From: Cryptomeria japonica
Taxonomy: Eukaryota; Streptophyta; Pinopsida; Cupressales; Cupressaceae
Length of the DNA stretch: 64,000 nucleotides
NCBI RefSeq assembly: GCF_030272615.1
Contig: NC_081415.1
Span: forward strand, 368,655,667 to 368,719,666
Direction of reading: 5' to 3'
Part shown: positions 12,160 through 23,787 of the stretch, piece by piece
How positions within the stretch are numbered: position 1 is the first letter of the stretch
Layout: every line of letters begins with the position of its first letter
Translations under genes and position numbers: made by a program
Notes under the pieces: model-generated
The model's database searches: none
Told to the model about the DNA's origin: nothing
The model's input: only the letters and a program-made list of their open reading frames with translations

Positions 12160-12899
12160 TCTAATCTGATGCTCCAGTTTTCTCTTCACCTTTCTTCTCC
12201 ATCCTTCCCTCAGGGTCAGTTTCTTCTTGTTCAGCTTCTCTATCTGACTTCTTCAAAGTACCATCACCTTCAAAGGATTCATCATGATCTTCCCTAGATC
12301 CATTGTTGGTATAACAAACATTAGATTTAACTCCTTCTTGAGGAACCCTTTTATCCTTCCAAGCATTATTTTCCATTCCATTAGATTTATTAAAATTGAT
12401 TGGGCAGGTTTTTGCCTAATGGCCGGACTTTTTGCATTTAAAACAAACAAAAAGAAGGGTTTCAAAATCAATCGGTTGAACCCATTTCCCTACTTTGAGA
12501 GAATCTCAATTGAAGAAGGGAGATTAGTGGATTTAACAATACTTACTCAAATCCTCGCAAACACCAGCTTCTTCCTAGTGATAGTCATTTGATCTATCGA
12601 TAATAGCCCAAAAGAACTACAATACCTCTAAAAACATCTTCATTCCAAAACTCCATTGGGAGCCTAGGTAGCCTCATCCGGATGGGAATCGCTTCAAAAA
12701 AGTTACCAGAATTAGTACCATTCGGTGTCCATTTTTTTAGAGCCAACGATAACTTGCCAATAACCCAAAGCCCTCTGTAATGAATAGAAACAATATCCTC
12801 TTCACATGAAAAATAAAATAAGAAAAAACTTTTAGGCATTGCAGCAACCTCCACTTGCCCTTTCAAATGCCATTTTTTCTTCACAAATTCTCTGACCAA
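12160..12899 (-). pseudogene. LINE ORF1 remnant (DUF4283-like domain, zinc knuckle)
   Basis: The N-terminal block (12594-12899) starts VREFVKKKWHLKG and contains KSFFLFYFSCEED, YRGLWVIGKLSLALKKW and IPIRMRLPRLPMEFW, the pattern of the DUF4283 nucleic-acid-binding domain at the start of plant LINE ORF1. Downstream at about 12400-12470 is a CCHC knuckle, CFKCKKSGH then a stop in place of the next residue, then AKTC. The C-terminal part (12161-12376) is charged and Glu/Lys-rich. ORF1 proteins bind the element RNA. At least one stop and several frame changes inactivate this copy. Confidence 0.7.
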
Positions 12900-12904
12900 T
12901 TGGT

Positions 12905-13690
12905 GTAGTCACTAGTTAGGAGGGAGCTCAAAGAGATCAATCCAAACCGGTCAGTAAGAGTAAACAAAATGAAACACAAGGATATGATGGAGGCAATGCA
13001 GAACATAATGAATTATATCATGAAAATCGATTACAATCAACCGATAACATCCAAGTTACAGAAACTAGCTCATAGGCCTACTAAAACATGCTCAATTACA
13101 AAACAGGTCACAATGGGGACCTCAAATCTTAAGATCTAGCTTCTATGTTTTGTCTATGACCTTCGATCTGAATTCTAATACTTAATTACAATGATTTATA
13201 CGATCCAAGGGATCCGGTTGGCCCAAAAAGGATAAAATACCGAAGAACAAGACATAACATGAAAAAAACAACAAGGTCGGCCTCCACCAAAGAAATTCCT
13301 TCAAAAAATCCAAAGGATGAAGTGTAGATCAAAGGGAAGGTTGGCCACATGCCAAGGAATATTGAAATCAATGCTTAGGGATTTGTAAGCTACAAAATGG
13401 ATTTGGTAGACCACTACTGCAAGTAGGTCTAGGCAACTCGTACCAGAAAACTGTCTTGGAAATCGGTAGCGATAACTTGCTATAGAATGATCCAAATGCT
13501 CTGTGGTTTGGGAATAAGGAAGATGATAAATTCTTCAAGAAAAATCCAACTCCATAGGATCCGGTGAGCCAATGCCCAAAAATGCAAAATGAAATGCTAA
13601 AACTACAAAAATAGGAAACAATAGAAAATAAATATTTTTGGTTGATGCAAGATTAATAGGAACTAGGGATGCTCTGCATCAGACATCTAG
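12905..13690 (-). other. Non-coding 3' region of the gypsy element (probable LTR part)
   Basis: Between the chromodomain and LINE ORF1. No coding frame with family similarity is visible. It should contain the gypsy 3' LTR, but I could not fix its ends. Confidence 0.35.
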
Positions 13691-14235
13691 GGTTGATAAA
13701 AAAAGCAAGCCTCTCACTTTGTTGGGGCCAGAGGAAAACCAAGGTGGTCCACCTCTACCTAAGAAATCCAAGATGAGTCTTGAACTGGTCTGCCCTTCCA
13801 CTTTACTTGATACTCCTTATACAAACTACTTCGGGTACTACACCCAATCCTACTATCCAAAATATCTTTAATCTAATCCAGTTTATTCTGGGGCAACTAT
13901 TTCTCCAAGTTTGCAATATTGTCCTCACTAAATTCTAGTTCATGATATCGATGTAGATCTACAATGTTGAACATAGGTGAAAAGCTCAAACTATCTGATA
14001 ACTCTTTTTCATTTGCATTTCCAGAACTGAACTTCCTCTAACTCTTACAAGGTCCAAACTTCCTCATCTGCAACTTGTTATATGTTCCAACTAGGAATCT
14101 TTCTTTTCTCAAATACACCATCATTTCATTGCCAAATTCAAATTCCTTATGTCTCCTCTTCTCACTTGCTTTCTCCTTATACTTGTTGTTCATGTCTTCC
14201 AAATGCTTCTTAACCTGAATATGTAAGTCCTTCAT
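13690..14235 (-). pseudogene. Gypsy integrase C-terminus with degraded chromodomain
   Basis: The segment 14038-14235 (DLHIQVKKHLEDMNNKYKEK, FEFGNEMMVYLRKERF, YNKLQMRKFGP) is the GPY/F-type C-terminal region of gypsy integrase. Past two stops, hand translation near 13710-13800 gives YKEYQVKWKGRPVQDSSWIS, which matches the chromodomain pattern Y.VKWKG....SWe. Chromodomains target integration to particular chromatin, placing this element among the chromoviruses. Confidence 0.6.
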
Positions 14236-14239
14236 GTGA

Positions 14240-14819
14240 TCTGCAAATTCTTCTGCTTCTAAACTTCTTCATTCTTCACTGCTAATATCTCTCAATTTTG
14301 ATATACCTCTAGGGTGTGCTTTGGTATCAATCTCAAAAGATGTCCTTCTGGTACTCCTATTTAATGAATTATTGTAGGCAAACTCTGCTTGTGCAAGAAT
14401 CAAATCCCAACTTCCATTTTTGTCTCCAACCAAGCATCTCAACAAATTTCTCAAGCTCCAATTTACTACCTCTGTTTGTCCATTAGTTTGTGGGTGAAAA
14501 GTAGAACTAAATTCCAAATCTGTCTTCATCTTCTTCAAATTGTTCTCTAAAAATAACCAAAAAACTTAGTATCTCTATCTAAAACTATGCTCTTAGGTAA
14601 TCCATGCAATCTCACCACTTCCTTGAAAAATAGGTTAGCTATATGCACTGCATCTGATGTCTTCTTACAAGGTATGAAATGAACCATCTTTGAGAATCTA
14701 CCCACCACCACAAATATAGAATCGTTTCCTCTCCATGTCTTAGGTAGTCCTAGTATGAAATCCATGCTGATATCTTCCCAAGGTCTTTCTGGTACTATTA
14801 AAGGCTTATAAAATCCCAC
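14240..14819 (-). pseudogene. Gypsy integrase catalytic core
   Basis: The first part (14547-14819) has [20 protein letters not shown] (catalytic Asp in MDFI), [18 protein letters not shown] and [14 protein letters not shown] (second Asp in DRD). The second part (14269-14538) has FSSTFHPQTNGQTEVVNWSL, with the catalytic Glu in QTEV, and GSWDLILAQAEFAYNNS. All three DDE residues appear to be retained, but the core is split by a stop and frameshift near 14540. The enzyme would have inserted the element cDNA. Confidence 0.75.
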
Positions 14820-14829
14820 ATTCTGACTA

Positions 14830-15433
14830 CTACCCTTTACAACTTGATAAACTCTACAACTCTACACAAATTTTCTAACATCCTTATGAATATGGGGCCA
14901 AAAGTAATGCTCACTCACTAATGCTATTGTTTTATCAACACCAAAGTGTCCTGCTAAACCTCCACTATGCTTCTCCTTTATTAGATTCTCCCTCATAGAA
15001 CTCTTAGGTATGCACAACTGAACTCCTCTGAGCAACATCCCATCCTGAATGAAGTAATCCAACCACTTTCTTTTATCCATCTTAACTAGTTCTCTACATG
15101 CTCTCCAAGGTTCTACAAAATTTGGGTCATCATCATATAAGGTCTTCAACTCCTCAAATCCTAATAATGTCACTCTCATCTCTGTCAAAAAATTCCTCCT
15201 TCTGCTCAATGTATCAACAAATTTGTTTGACTTCCCACTTCTATGCTTCAACACAAAGGTGTAAGTCTGCAAAAATTCTACCCATCTCATATGTCTCTAA
15301 TTCAACTTACTCTAGCTGTTCAAATATTGCAAATCTTGATGATCTGTATACAACACAAACTCCTTAGGCAATAGGTAATGTCTCCACTTCTTCAAGTCTT
15401 GAACTATGGTATAAAATTCCTAATCATACATTG
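14830..15433 (-). pseudogene. Gypsy RNase H end and integrase zinc-binding domain
   Basis: Reading from the copia boundary: FYTIVQDLKKWRHYLLPKEF, then VLYTDHQDLQYLNS (the RNase H 'TDH.SL.yl' motif), then MRWVEFLQTYTFVLKHRSGKSN with VDTLSRR. These are the end of the gypsy RT-RNase H module. The integrase N-terminal region follows with HSGGLAGHFGVDKTIALVSEHYFWPHI, which holds the H...H part of the HHCC zinc finger. Stops interrupt the first segment. Catalytic integrase residues follow in the next feature. Confidence 0.75.
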
Positions 15434-16662
15434 TGTTGGCCATTTGGTGGAATTGATTATGTGTTGCATTGATGTTTTCTCATTGATGCCAACACTAGCT
15501 ATTTGGATGGTTTACCGACACCCTTTTGGTCTCAATAGGTTAAGTGGTTTCTAATTAACATGGATCTAGCATTATTTGGCATGATCTAGCATGATCTAGT
15601 ATAATATGGTAATGAAATTGGCTTATTAATGATACTTATACTCATATTTGGTCAGTTGGTTTTGGTTTGGTGATTGGATGCTATCTGCTTGCTTAGAAGA
15701 TTGGTTTTTGGTTTCGGCGAGGGTTTCGCCAATAGAGATTTTGATGGATATGTTTGATGAATTGTATAAGTGGTCTTGGTGTAGCTTCTAATGGAGTTTC
15801 AAGATGTTGTTGGTAATCATGCTCGATACTTGGCATTTGGAGTTCGTTGTTGAAGCGTGTGGACCTATACTTGGTCCCGGTTAATCTAGGTTATGGACCG
15901 ACTTTAATGTAACGTGTGGATAGGACCTATTGATGTATTTCTGGGATGTCTTATGTGTTGATATTAGTTGTTTGGTCTAAGGCTGACATGGTTTGTAATT
16001 ATGTAATTGGTTTATAGTCTAGTGGCCAACCTAATTATTTATGGTTGAGGGTTTGTATATATAGGTGTAAGATTTTATTGTAGATCATCGTGGTTAATGT
16101 AAAAGGTCATGGTCAAGGAATGTAATGTGCGAATAAATGTAATATCATTCAGGCAGAAGAGTTGGTCAATCATTGAAGATCAAATTGGGTTTATGTAAGA
16201 GGATTTAGTCCTCCAGTATTGAGCTTAACTAGAACTGTACTCAGGCATAGGAGATGCTATCTTTTGCAGTTCAACACTTCTTTGGATTGTAGTTTGGATT
16301 TATATGTATTCAGTGAGACTCCTTTTGTTATGCGTAGTGTGCTCTAGGTTGTTGGCCTTCCTACAAGTGCAGGCCCCTCCATTGTAATTCACATACTTAC
16401 TGTAGAAGTATTATCTGACTGTGAGTAGGCTTCCCACCGTGGTTTTTTACTTTATTAGGTTTTGCATGTATACATCTTGGTGTTGTGTGGATAGATTTTA
16501 TTCTATAATTACCGTTTATGCTTAATTGGATTAATTTCTATTCTGGTATTACTATTTTGGGTTCCAATATTAAGGTTTAATTGCTGAATGTTCCTATAAT
16601 CTGTGACAAATGGTTCACCCCCCCCCTCTTAGTTGACTTCCGGTTATTTGAATTGTCTAACA
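15434..16662 (+). repeat. Copia 5' LTR
   Basis: Starts TGTTGGCCATTTGG and ends TTGTCTAACA, 1,229 bp. TATATA at about 16056-16062 (GTTTGTATATATAGG) is the likely promoter. A C-rich run (CCCCCCCCCTCTTAG, about 16618-16632) near the 3' end is typical of this LTR family and recurs, in reverse, in the other copia LTRs of the window. Confidence 0.85.
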
Positions 16663-16664
16663 AT

Positions 16665-16676
16665 TGGTACCAGAGC
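16665..16676 (+). promoter_or_regulatory. Primer-binding site (initiator Met tRNA)
   Basis: TGGTACCAGAGC lies two bases after the LTR end. It differs at one base from the usual plant copia PBS TGGTATCAGAGC. Confidence 0.9.
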
Positions 16677-16720
16677 TTTGGTCCTCTCTGTAGAAAGCTT
16701 AACCGCTTGAGGAAGATCTT

Positions 16721-17765
16721 ATGGTGACTAACAGTTCAAGTTCATCCAGTTCTTCTGGAGCTATCTTTCAAAGGGATATTCTGAGGCTTGATAGAATAAA
16801 TTACACAGTATGAAAGATTCAGATGGAGACTCATCTGAGATGTCTTGGCAAGGAGATTTGGGAGATCACATAGAATGGTGTCATACCTTATAATCTAGGA
16901 TTTGACAATCCTCCTCTAGCTAACCTGGACAAGGAGCTTGAGAATTATTGTAGAGAAAGAGAAGCCCTCTTGTGTGCACTTTCTGATCAGCAAACAATGG
17001 GATTAACCAACAAATCATCTGGAAAGGCTATATGGATAAGTTGGAGACTCTTAATGAAGGTGACCCTACAGTGAAGATTGCTAAACTTGATGGTTACTGG
17101 GTGAGATATGAAAACCTGAAAATGGAAGAAGATGAAAGGATTACTGCATTCATGGAAAGGGTAAATGAGATTGTTATGGGAATTCAATGTTGTGGTGGAA
17201 CTTTGAGCGAAGATGAAATTGTTTCTAAAGTCCCGAGAGCCCTACCACCAGCTTAAAAAATGAAGGCTACTGCTATTAATGAGTTGAGAACAATGGCTAA
17301 TACATCTATCAACAAAGATACCTTGGTTGGGAAACTATCTGCTTTTGAGCTTGAGGAATTTGGACCTTTTGGAGATGTGAAGACTTAACTTGCTTTTCAT
17401 GCATCTACATCTACAACCGGTAAACAAGATTGGAAAGATTTATATGCAAAGCGGTTAGAAGATATGAAGAGAGAAGATGATGAGTTTGAGAAAATTGAAG
17501 AATTATTTTCTAGAAGAGAACCAAAAGGACCGGTAGGAAGTAAGTATGAAGGAAAAATGCCTTTTAAATGTTTTGCATGTAATAAGATTGGTCATTTTGC
17601 ATCTAGATGTCCTGAAAGGAATTCAAGATATGAAGAAAGAGTTAGAAGATCATTTAAGCCTGACTCTGGATATCAAAATAAATTAAAATACAAGAAAAAT
17701 AGAGATAGATCATGCTACATAGTGGATGAGGAAGGCATTACTGATTTAGATGATGAACCGACATA
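16721..17765 (+). pseudogene. Copia gag (UBN2-type) with CCHC zinc knuckle
   Basis: ATG at 16721 starts MVTNSSSSSSSSG. Further on, RINYTV-stop-KIQMETHLRCLG shows a TGG-to-TGA change at a conserved Trp, and KEIWEIT-stop follows. After a frame change at about 17020 come DKLETLNEGDPTVK, DERITAFMERVNEIV and NELRTMANTS, the UBN2/retrotran_gag_2 pattern. Two more stops precede the knuckle CFACNKIGHFASRC at about 17571-17612. Gag packages the RNA into particles. The frame ends in TAA at 17764, where the intact element would continue into protease. Confidence 0.8.
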
Positions 17766-19074
17766 AGACTCTACTAATGGATCCGACAAAGGGAAGGAAT
17801 GGGTATTCCTGGTTATCAAGAAAGATGATCCAACACTAGAAGATAATGTACCTGAGGAGAAGGCACTTTCTGCTAAAATTGAAGACAAGGATGAATGGGT
17901 AATTGATAGTGGTTGTTCACATCATATGATGAGACATAAAGGGAAGTTTCTATCTTTGCAAGAATTTGATGGTGGACTAGTTAGATTTGGAGATGACAAG
18001 GCATGTATGATTAAAGGAAAAGGAACTATATCATTGGATGGTAAGAATAATATTGACAATGCTTATTATGTTGAAGGTTTGAAGCATAATATTTTGAGTG
18101 TAGGACAATTGGTAGATAAGGGATTTCAACTACAGTTCAAGGATGGAAAATGCAAAATCATTAACAGATTTGGCTTGGAGAATGTGACCGGTACATAGAT
18201 GAAAGGTAATATATTTCATTTAAACTCCGGTGAGAAGACCAGTTTGATTACACATATTGATGAGAGTTGGCTATGGCATAAAAGGTTGTGTCATGTGAAT
18301 TTTGATTTCATTGTGAAGATTAGTTCAACTAAGGCAGTTAGGGATATACCTAAGATTATGAATCCCTATAATCTGGTATGTAAAGAATGTCAAATGGGTA
18401 AACAGGTCGAAACCTCTTTTAGGAGTATACAAGATAAATCAAATGATGTTCTTGACCTTATTCATACTAATTTATGTGGCCCTGCTAGAGTTAAAAGTTT
18501 TTATGGTGATAGATATATCATGCTAATCATTAATGATTATTCTAGAATGATGTGGGTTACTTTTTTGAGAGAAAAATCTGAAGCATTTGAAAAGTTTAAA
18601 ATCTTTAAGGCTAAAATAGAAACTGAGACAGGATTGAAGATTAAATATTTGAGATCAGATTATAATGGAGAATTCACATCCGGTGAGTTTAATAACTTTT
18701 GTGACAAGCATGGTATAAGAAGACAATTTTCTGCTGCTCGGACACCTCAGTAGAATGGAGTTGTGAAAAGGAAGAACATAATTATCTTGGATGCTGCTAG
18801 AACAATGATGATGGAAGCTAATCTACCTCGTATCTACTGGAGAAAAGCAATGAGTACAACATTTTATACATTCAACAGAAGACATATCAAAGGAGAAATT
18901 GGTAAGACACCTTATGAATTATGGTTTGGCAATACACCTATAGTTAAGTATTCCAGAATTTTTGGTAGTAAATGTTATATTAGGAGAGATGATATTGTTG
19001 GAAAATTTGATCCTAGATGTGATGAAGAAATATTTATTCGTTATTCTAATGAAATAAAAGCATATAGATGTTAA
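17766..19074 (+). pseudogene. Copia protease and integrase, catalytic residues changed
   Basis: Protease: EWVIDSGCSHHMM at about 17893-17931 carries the D-S-G active site. The GAG_pre-integrase block WLWHKRLCHVNFDF follows at about 18268. In the integrase core the usual HTD-LCGP reads HTNLCGP, so the first catalytic Asp is Asn. LRSDYNGEF keeps the second Asp. The usual PQQNGVVERKN reads PQ-stop-NGVVKRKN at about 18750, with CAG to TAG and the catalytic Glu to Lys. Another stop (TGG to TAG type) lies at 18196. Two of three DDE residues and several codons are thus lost, all through G:C to A:T changes. Confidence 0.85.
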
Positions 19075-19101
19075 GTTCGGATACTAAATGTGAAGTATTG
19101 A

Positions 19102-20594
19102 TGCCAATAGCTAACAAGATGAGAGGGGGGTATGAATCATACAAACTTAATCTTCCATAAACTCAATAGGTTCAACCTCGATAACTTATACTTTAGCAAT
19201 ATAACCAAAAATTGCTAAACATGTTAACTCATAAACACATAGTCATCATAACACATATAACACCAGATTCAACGTGGAAACCCAAATAGGGAAAAACCAC
19301 TGTGGGATTTCAGACCCACTAAGAAATATACTCTTCTAGAGTATGCTCGGTTAAAAGTAAATCCTGTTAAAGATTACAAACACATTGCTAGATGTGACCC
19401 GGTTAAGGGATTTCCCTCAGATCTGTTAGGATCTTCACTTTGTTAGAAGTGACCTTGTCAAAGGATTTCAAACACTCATTTAGAATGTTACCTTGATAAA
19501 GGATTTAAAAGTAAGACTATTAAGTCCACTCAGTTAAGAGATTGTCTGTCACTTTACAAAATAACAGTAATAAAAATATATCTGCAACTTCACATCTAAA
19601 ATGCTAAAGAAGATTCTTATTTGCTCAAAAAAATCTAGTCATAGGATTTATCTTGTCCCTCTATTGGGTTCCCTACTCTGTTAATCAAACAGGTCTTCAA
19701 GCTTCTATGCTCGATAATCACTATGTAGCATCCATGTGCTTACACTTGCCCGCATACATTGTTTATCAACAATTCCTTACTTATAAACAATTTACTAACC
19801 GCTTAATCTCCTTGATCATATTTCCCATGATCAATCTTGGCCATCAGATCATCAATCTTGACTAGGTTCAATGTATCCTTCAATCTAAAAATGTTTTACC
19901 TCACCTTGGAACTTGCATTCCTTCCTAGGAACTTGTGCTAGGTTATTGTGGTTCAATCTGTGTTGTAAATCTTCCTCTTGATTTTCCATTGTGGTAGATC
20001 CTTAACAAACTTCATGCACGGCATACCAATCATCTATTCATCTCTAGCTCATCAACATCCTTCATTAAATAATGCTTTTATCCATCCAATGCAATCTATC
20101 ATAACTCGGTTGTTACTCAGTAAATACTAAACTTTACTCGGTAGACATTCTGCCTTCATTAACTGATATCGATAACCTTAGGGTTTATCGACTAGGTTCT
20201 TTGCTTGGTGACATAGTATAGTATTAACCTTTTAGTCAACAACATATGTCGGATATCAAAACAATCAAAATAACATGATCTCATCATTGTCTAACTCGGT
20301 AATAGTTGCCCATTGAATAACTTATTTCTCCCCTTCATTATCACATTCTTTCTGTGTCACTTACTGACATCTTAATTCTCATCAATACATACTTCTCAAG
20401 ATATGGCAACATCATACTGAATCAGAAAGTCAATTTCTTGACATCAATGACAAAATAATATTATAAAGACAGTAATCATCCTTCTTCAGTTATATCAATA
20501 ATCTCCAACAACCTTCTCAATATCCTTATTGAAATGCCAACAATATCCTTTCTATTGTAATGCCAACAATATCCTTTCTATTTTAATGCCAACA
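19102..20594 (-). repeat. Copia 3' LTR with triplicated edge
   Basis: On the minus strand it starts TGTTGGCATTAAAAT and ends near CTTGTTAGCTATTGGCA, 1,493 bp. The C-rich run typical of the family is at 19130 (G-run on the plus strand). Next to the PPT the LTR start is present three times in a row at about 25-bp steps (AATGCCAACAATATCCTTTC twice, then the true edge), a local slippage or gap-repair product. Confidence 0.8.
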
Positions 20595-20595
20595 A

Positions 20596-20606
20596 TCTCC
20601 CCCTTT
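20596..20606 (-). promoter_or_regulatory. Polypurine tract
   Basis: Minus-strand AAAGGGGGAGA directly precedes TTGTTGGCA, the LTR start. It primes plus-strand DNA synthesis. Confidence 0.85.
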
Positions 20607-21034
20607 GGCATTGATGGCAATACCAACTTGTAAATGGTAATACCAACAAGATATTCAAATTGATTTAGATTCAGATTGCTATGGAGACTTCTCTAGTTAT
20701 CCTCGAGCTATTAAAATCTTCTCCCCCTATCATTAGTCTTCTGTTATCTTCTCCATTTGAGGCTTTTTTATTTAGTCTACCATTTAGTCTTCTCTCCCTT
20801 TGACAACAATGCCAAAAAGTAAAAGAACTTAAATCATGAACTCTTTTGCTATGAAGTGTTTTGCCTTTCTATGTTACACATGCAAATGTAACATCTAAAA
20901 CTCAATTAGAGCAATCTTTTCTTCAATACTACTTCCTGCACACCTTTAGAAAACCTCCTAAAGTGAGTAAATCAACATCAATCCACACATAATATTCTGT
21001 ATATTCATCGAATTGATGCTTTCACTGAACTCTG

Positions 21035-21840
21035 TCAGTGAATAGAAGATAGGGGTAGGACCCCTAACTTGCTTCTGAGATACTCAAAAGTGTCCCTTGG
21101 CAGTGGCTTTGTGAAGATGTCTGCTATTTTCTCCTTTGAACTGATATATTCCAGTACAACTTTCTTCTCTTGAACTTCTTCTTTGAGATAATGATACTTT
21201 TTAGAGATATGTTTTGTCTTAGAGTGCATTACCAGATTCTTTGAAATGTTAATGGCACTAGTATTATCACAGAATATAGTTATTGGCTCGGTAACCTTCT
21301 CATTTATACCTTCCAACAATTGTTTGATCCATGCAATATTGGTACAATTCAATGTTGCGGCAACATATTCAGCTTTAGCTATTGACTGTGAAATACATCC
21401 TTGTTTCTTGCTAGGCCAACTTACTAGTCTATCTCCCAAGAAGAAAGCTCCACCACTTGTACTTTTCCTGTCATCAATGTTTCCTGCCCAATCAGCATCA
21501 GTATAAACTTTCAAATCAAAATCATTCCTCTTTTCATATACTAAACCATAGTCTTCAGTGCCTCTCAGGTATCTGAAAATTCTCTTGATTGCTATCATAT
21601 GGGTTTCTTTAGGATCTGCAGAAAATCTTGCAACAATACCTACTGCATGTGCTATATCCAGTCTACTGTGAACAACATATTGGAGCTTTCCAATCATGGA
21701 TCAGTAAAGTGTCTCATTTCATCATTCTTTGATAATTTACAGTTAGTAGTCATAAGAGTACTTACAGGTTTTGAATCCTCCATTCCAAACTTCTTCAAGA
21801 TTTCCTTTATGTACTTGGATTGAGTAATGAAAATCTCATC
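21035..21840 (-). pseudogene. Copia RT C-terminus and RNase H
   Basis: The segment 21035-21697 is open for 220 codons: KLQYVVHSRLDIAHAVG, KRIFRYLRGTEDYGL, VYTDADWAGNIDDRKSTSG (catalytic Asp), CISQSIAKAEYVAAT, IFCDNTSAI (Asp), KHISKKYHYLKE and ADIFTKPLPRDTF. The usual STAEAEYVA reads SIAKAEYVA, so the conserved Glu before AEY is Lys. Upstream (21700-21840) QSKYIKEILKKFGMEDSKPV links it to RT, with a stop in between. About 430 bp of non-coding sequence separate it from the PPT. Confidence 0.85.
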
Positions 21841-22854
21841 TTACATTTGTAGTATCTGTAAACCTATAAAATACTTTATCTCACCAATTAATGACATCTC
21901 AAATTCTTTGCACATTTCATTTCCAAAGTTCTTGCATAGAGAATCATTACCACAAAAAATAATATCATCAACAATTATGGCTGAGATCAGTATTCCATTG
22001 TCCTCATCATTCTTCATGTACATATTGTTGTTTTCACTTATCCTTATAAATCCAATCTTGATCAAATAAGAGTGCAGCCTTTCATACCATGCTCTAGGTG
22101 CTTGTTTCAGACCATATAAAACTTTGTTCAATTTACATACCTGATCTTTATTCCTATCTTCAACAAATCCTTCAGGTTGTTCAATATAAACTTCTTCTTC
22201 TAGTATACCATTCAAAAATGCAGATTTAACATCCATTTGATACACCTTAAAATTTTTGAAAGCAGCATATGCCAACAATGTTCTTACTCCGTCAAGTCTA
22301 GCCATAGATGCAAAAGTCTCACCATAATCTATTCCTTCTTCTTGAGCATAACCTTTGCAAACTAGTCTTGCTTTGTTACGAATGACCTCACCTTTTTCAT
22401 TTAGCTTGTTTCTGAAAATCCACTTTGTACCAATTACATTTTTGTCCTTCGGTCTTGGGACCAGTGTCCATGTGTCATTCTTCTTGATTTGATCAATCTC
22501 TTCTGTCATAGAATTTACCCAATCTTCACTATTAAATGCCTCTTTTACTATTCTCGGTTCAAATTCAGATATCAGACATGTGTTTTGTCCCAGTTTGTTC
22601 ATTTTCATCACTGGATCATCCTTATCTCCTATAATCTGACTTGATGTATGATGTCTTCTGACATATTTGGCTAATATAGGCTCGGTAGGCTCTGTATGGT
22701 CTTCTTCATCACTCGGTAACTGGACATTATCTTCATTTTCTTCAGTAACTTTCTCGATAGGATTTCTTAGTTGAACATAAACAAATTCTTCATAAATTTC
22801 TGGTTCTTTGGAATTTCCTTCATCATTTCTTTCTGCAAATTCATCAATTTTCAC
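21841..22854 (-). pseudogene. Copia reverse transcriptase domain
   Basis: A 337-codon open frame. The RT domain begins [20 protein letters not shown] and continues with [59 protein letters not shown] and the catalytic box IIVDDIIF, where the usual YVDD is I-V-D-D with both Asp kept. The N-terminal 120 residues form the variable integrase-RT linker rich in Glu and Asp. This is the most intact long retroelement frame in the first half of the window. Confidence 0.85.
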
Positions 22855-22868
22855 ATTTGCACTTTCTA

Positions 22869-23720
22869 CTATTTTGTTAGATGATTGATTAGAAATTTAA
22901 ATGGTTTACTTCTAGAAGAATAACCTAGAAATGTTCCTTCTTCACTTTTTTGATCAAACTTTCCATTTCTATCATCTTTGTGTACATAACATCTACTTCC
23001 AAAGATTTTAAAATAACTTACATTAGGTTTCTTGTCATACCAGATTTCATATGGTGTCTTCATAGTTCCTTTCTTCAGTTGTACTCGGTTCAGGGTGTAA
23101 ACTCCAGTGCTGATTGCTTCTCTCCAAAATGTTTGAGGTACTCTCTTTTCTATCATCAGGGTTCTGGCACAATCTACAATTGATCTATTTCTTCTCTCGG
23201 CTATCCCATTTTGCTGAGGTATTCTCGGTGCACACACTTGCCTTTTTATACAATGATCATTATAGAATAAGTTAAATTCATCATAAGTGAACTCTCCTCC
23301 TCAGATCTGACATTTCAGCTATCTTCCTGTTTCATTTTCAACTCTTGCCTTGTACCATTTAAACATTTGAAAAGCTTCAGATTTTTCTTTTAAAAACATA
23401 ACTGACACCATCCTTGAGTAATCATCCACAAATAATATGAAATATTTATCACCATAATAACTTTGAACTTTCATGGGACCATAAAGATCAGTGTGTACTA
23501 GATCTAAAATTCCTTTAGAAGTGTAGGACTTACTTGTAAAGCTTGATCTTCTCATCTTACCCATTTGGCATCCTTAGCACATAGCATTCTTAGGTTTTTC
23601 CAGGCTCGGTAGACCTCTTACTCGGTGCTTTTTACTTATTTTGATCAGATTATCAAAATTTACATGACAAAACCTTTTATGTCATAACCATGTATCTTCT
23701 ATTTTTGCATATAGACATTT
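22869..23720 (-). pseudogene. Copia integrase, with small deletion at a catalytic Asp
   Basis: From 23720 downwards: IEDTWL-stop-HKRFCHVNFDNLIKIS (pre-integrase, TGG to TGA), CQMGKMRRSSF, LVHTDLYGPMKVQSYYGDKY (first catalytic Asp kept), VDDYSRMVSVMFLKEKSEAF. At about 23295-23310 the usual LRSDNGGEF is damaged: the bases encoding D-N are reduced, the frame is broken and a TGA appears. Then PQQNGIAERRNRS keeps the catalytic Glu, followed by KTPYEIWYDKKPNVSYFKIF. Confidence 0.8.
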
Positions 23721-23787
23721 GGGTGTGTGCACAAAGATGGTGGTTAGAAAAGTGGACACCACCCAAAAAAAACTTGGAAAAATAGGC

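Larger units (their letters stand above)
7341..12905 (-). mobile_element. L1-type LINE, near full length but decayed
   Basis: On the minus strand the order is ORF1 (DUF4283-like domain and zinc knuckle), apurinic-type endonuclease, reverse transcriptase, zf-RVT and RNase H, then a short 3' tail ending in A8 (T8 at 7341-7348 on the plus strand). This is the layout of plant L1 elements with a C-terminal RNase H. The whole length is broken by frameshifts and stops. The 5' end abuts the gypsy 3' region near 12905. No target-site duplication was found, so the 5' end may be truncated. Confidence 0.8.
12905..15433 (-). mobile_element. Ty3/gypsy chromovirus, 5' part removed by copia insertion
   Basis: On the minus strand the order is RT/RNase H C-terminus, integrase, and a chromodomain-like tail, then about 780 bp of non-coding 3' sequence. 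It stops exactly at 15434, where the plus-strand copia LTR begins, so the copia element inserted into it. The remaining 5' half (gag, PR, RT) is not present in this window. Confidence 0.75.
15434..19101 (+). mobile_element. Ty1/copia retrotransposon, 3' part cut by a second copia element
   Basis: Complete 5' LTR (15434-16662), PBS (16665-16676), gag, protease and integrase, all on the plus strand. The sequence stops near 19101 where the 3' LTR end of the opposite-strand copia element begins, so RT, RNase H and the 3' LTR are missing. It inserted into the gypsy element ending at 15433. Most disabling changes look like C-to-T or G-to-A transitions. Confidence 0.85.
19102..23720 (-). mobile_element. 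Ty1/copia retrotransposon, 5' part missing
   Basis: On the minus strand: integrase (from about 23720), RT, RNase H, PPT and 3' LTR (20594 down to 19102). It inserted into the plus-strand copia element. Its own gag, protease and 5' LTR are absent; the sequence changes abruptly near 23720-23740 to unrelated DNA. Confidence 0.8.
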
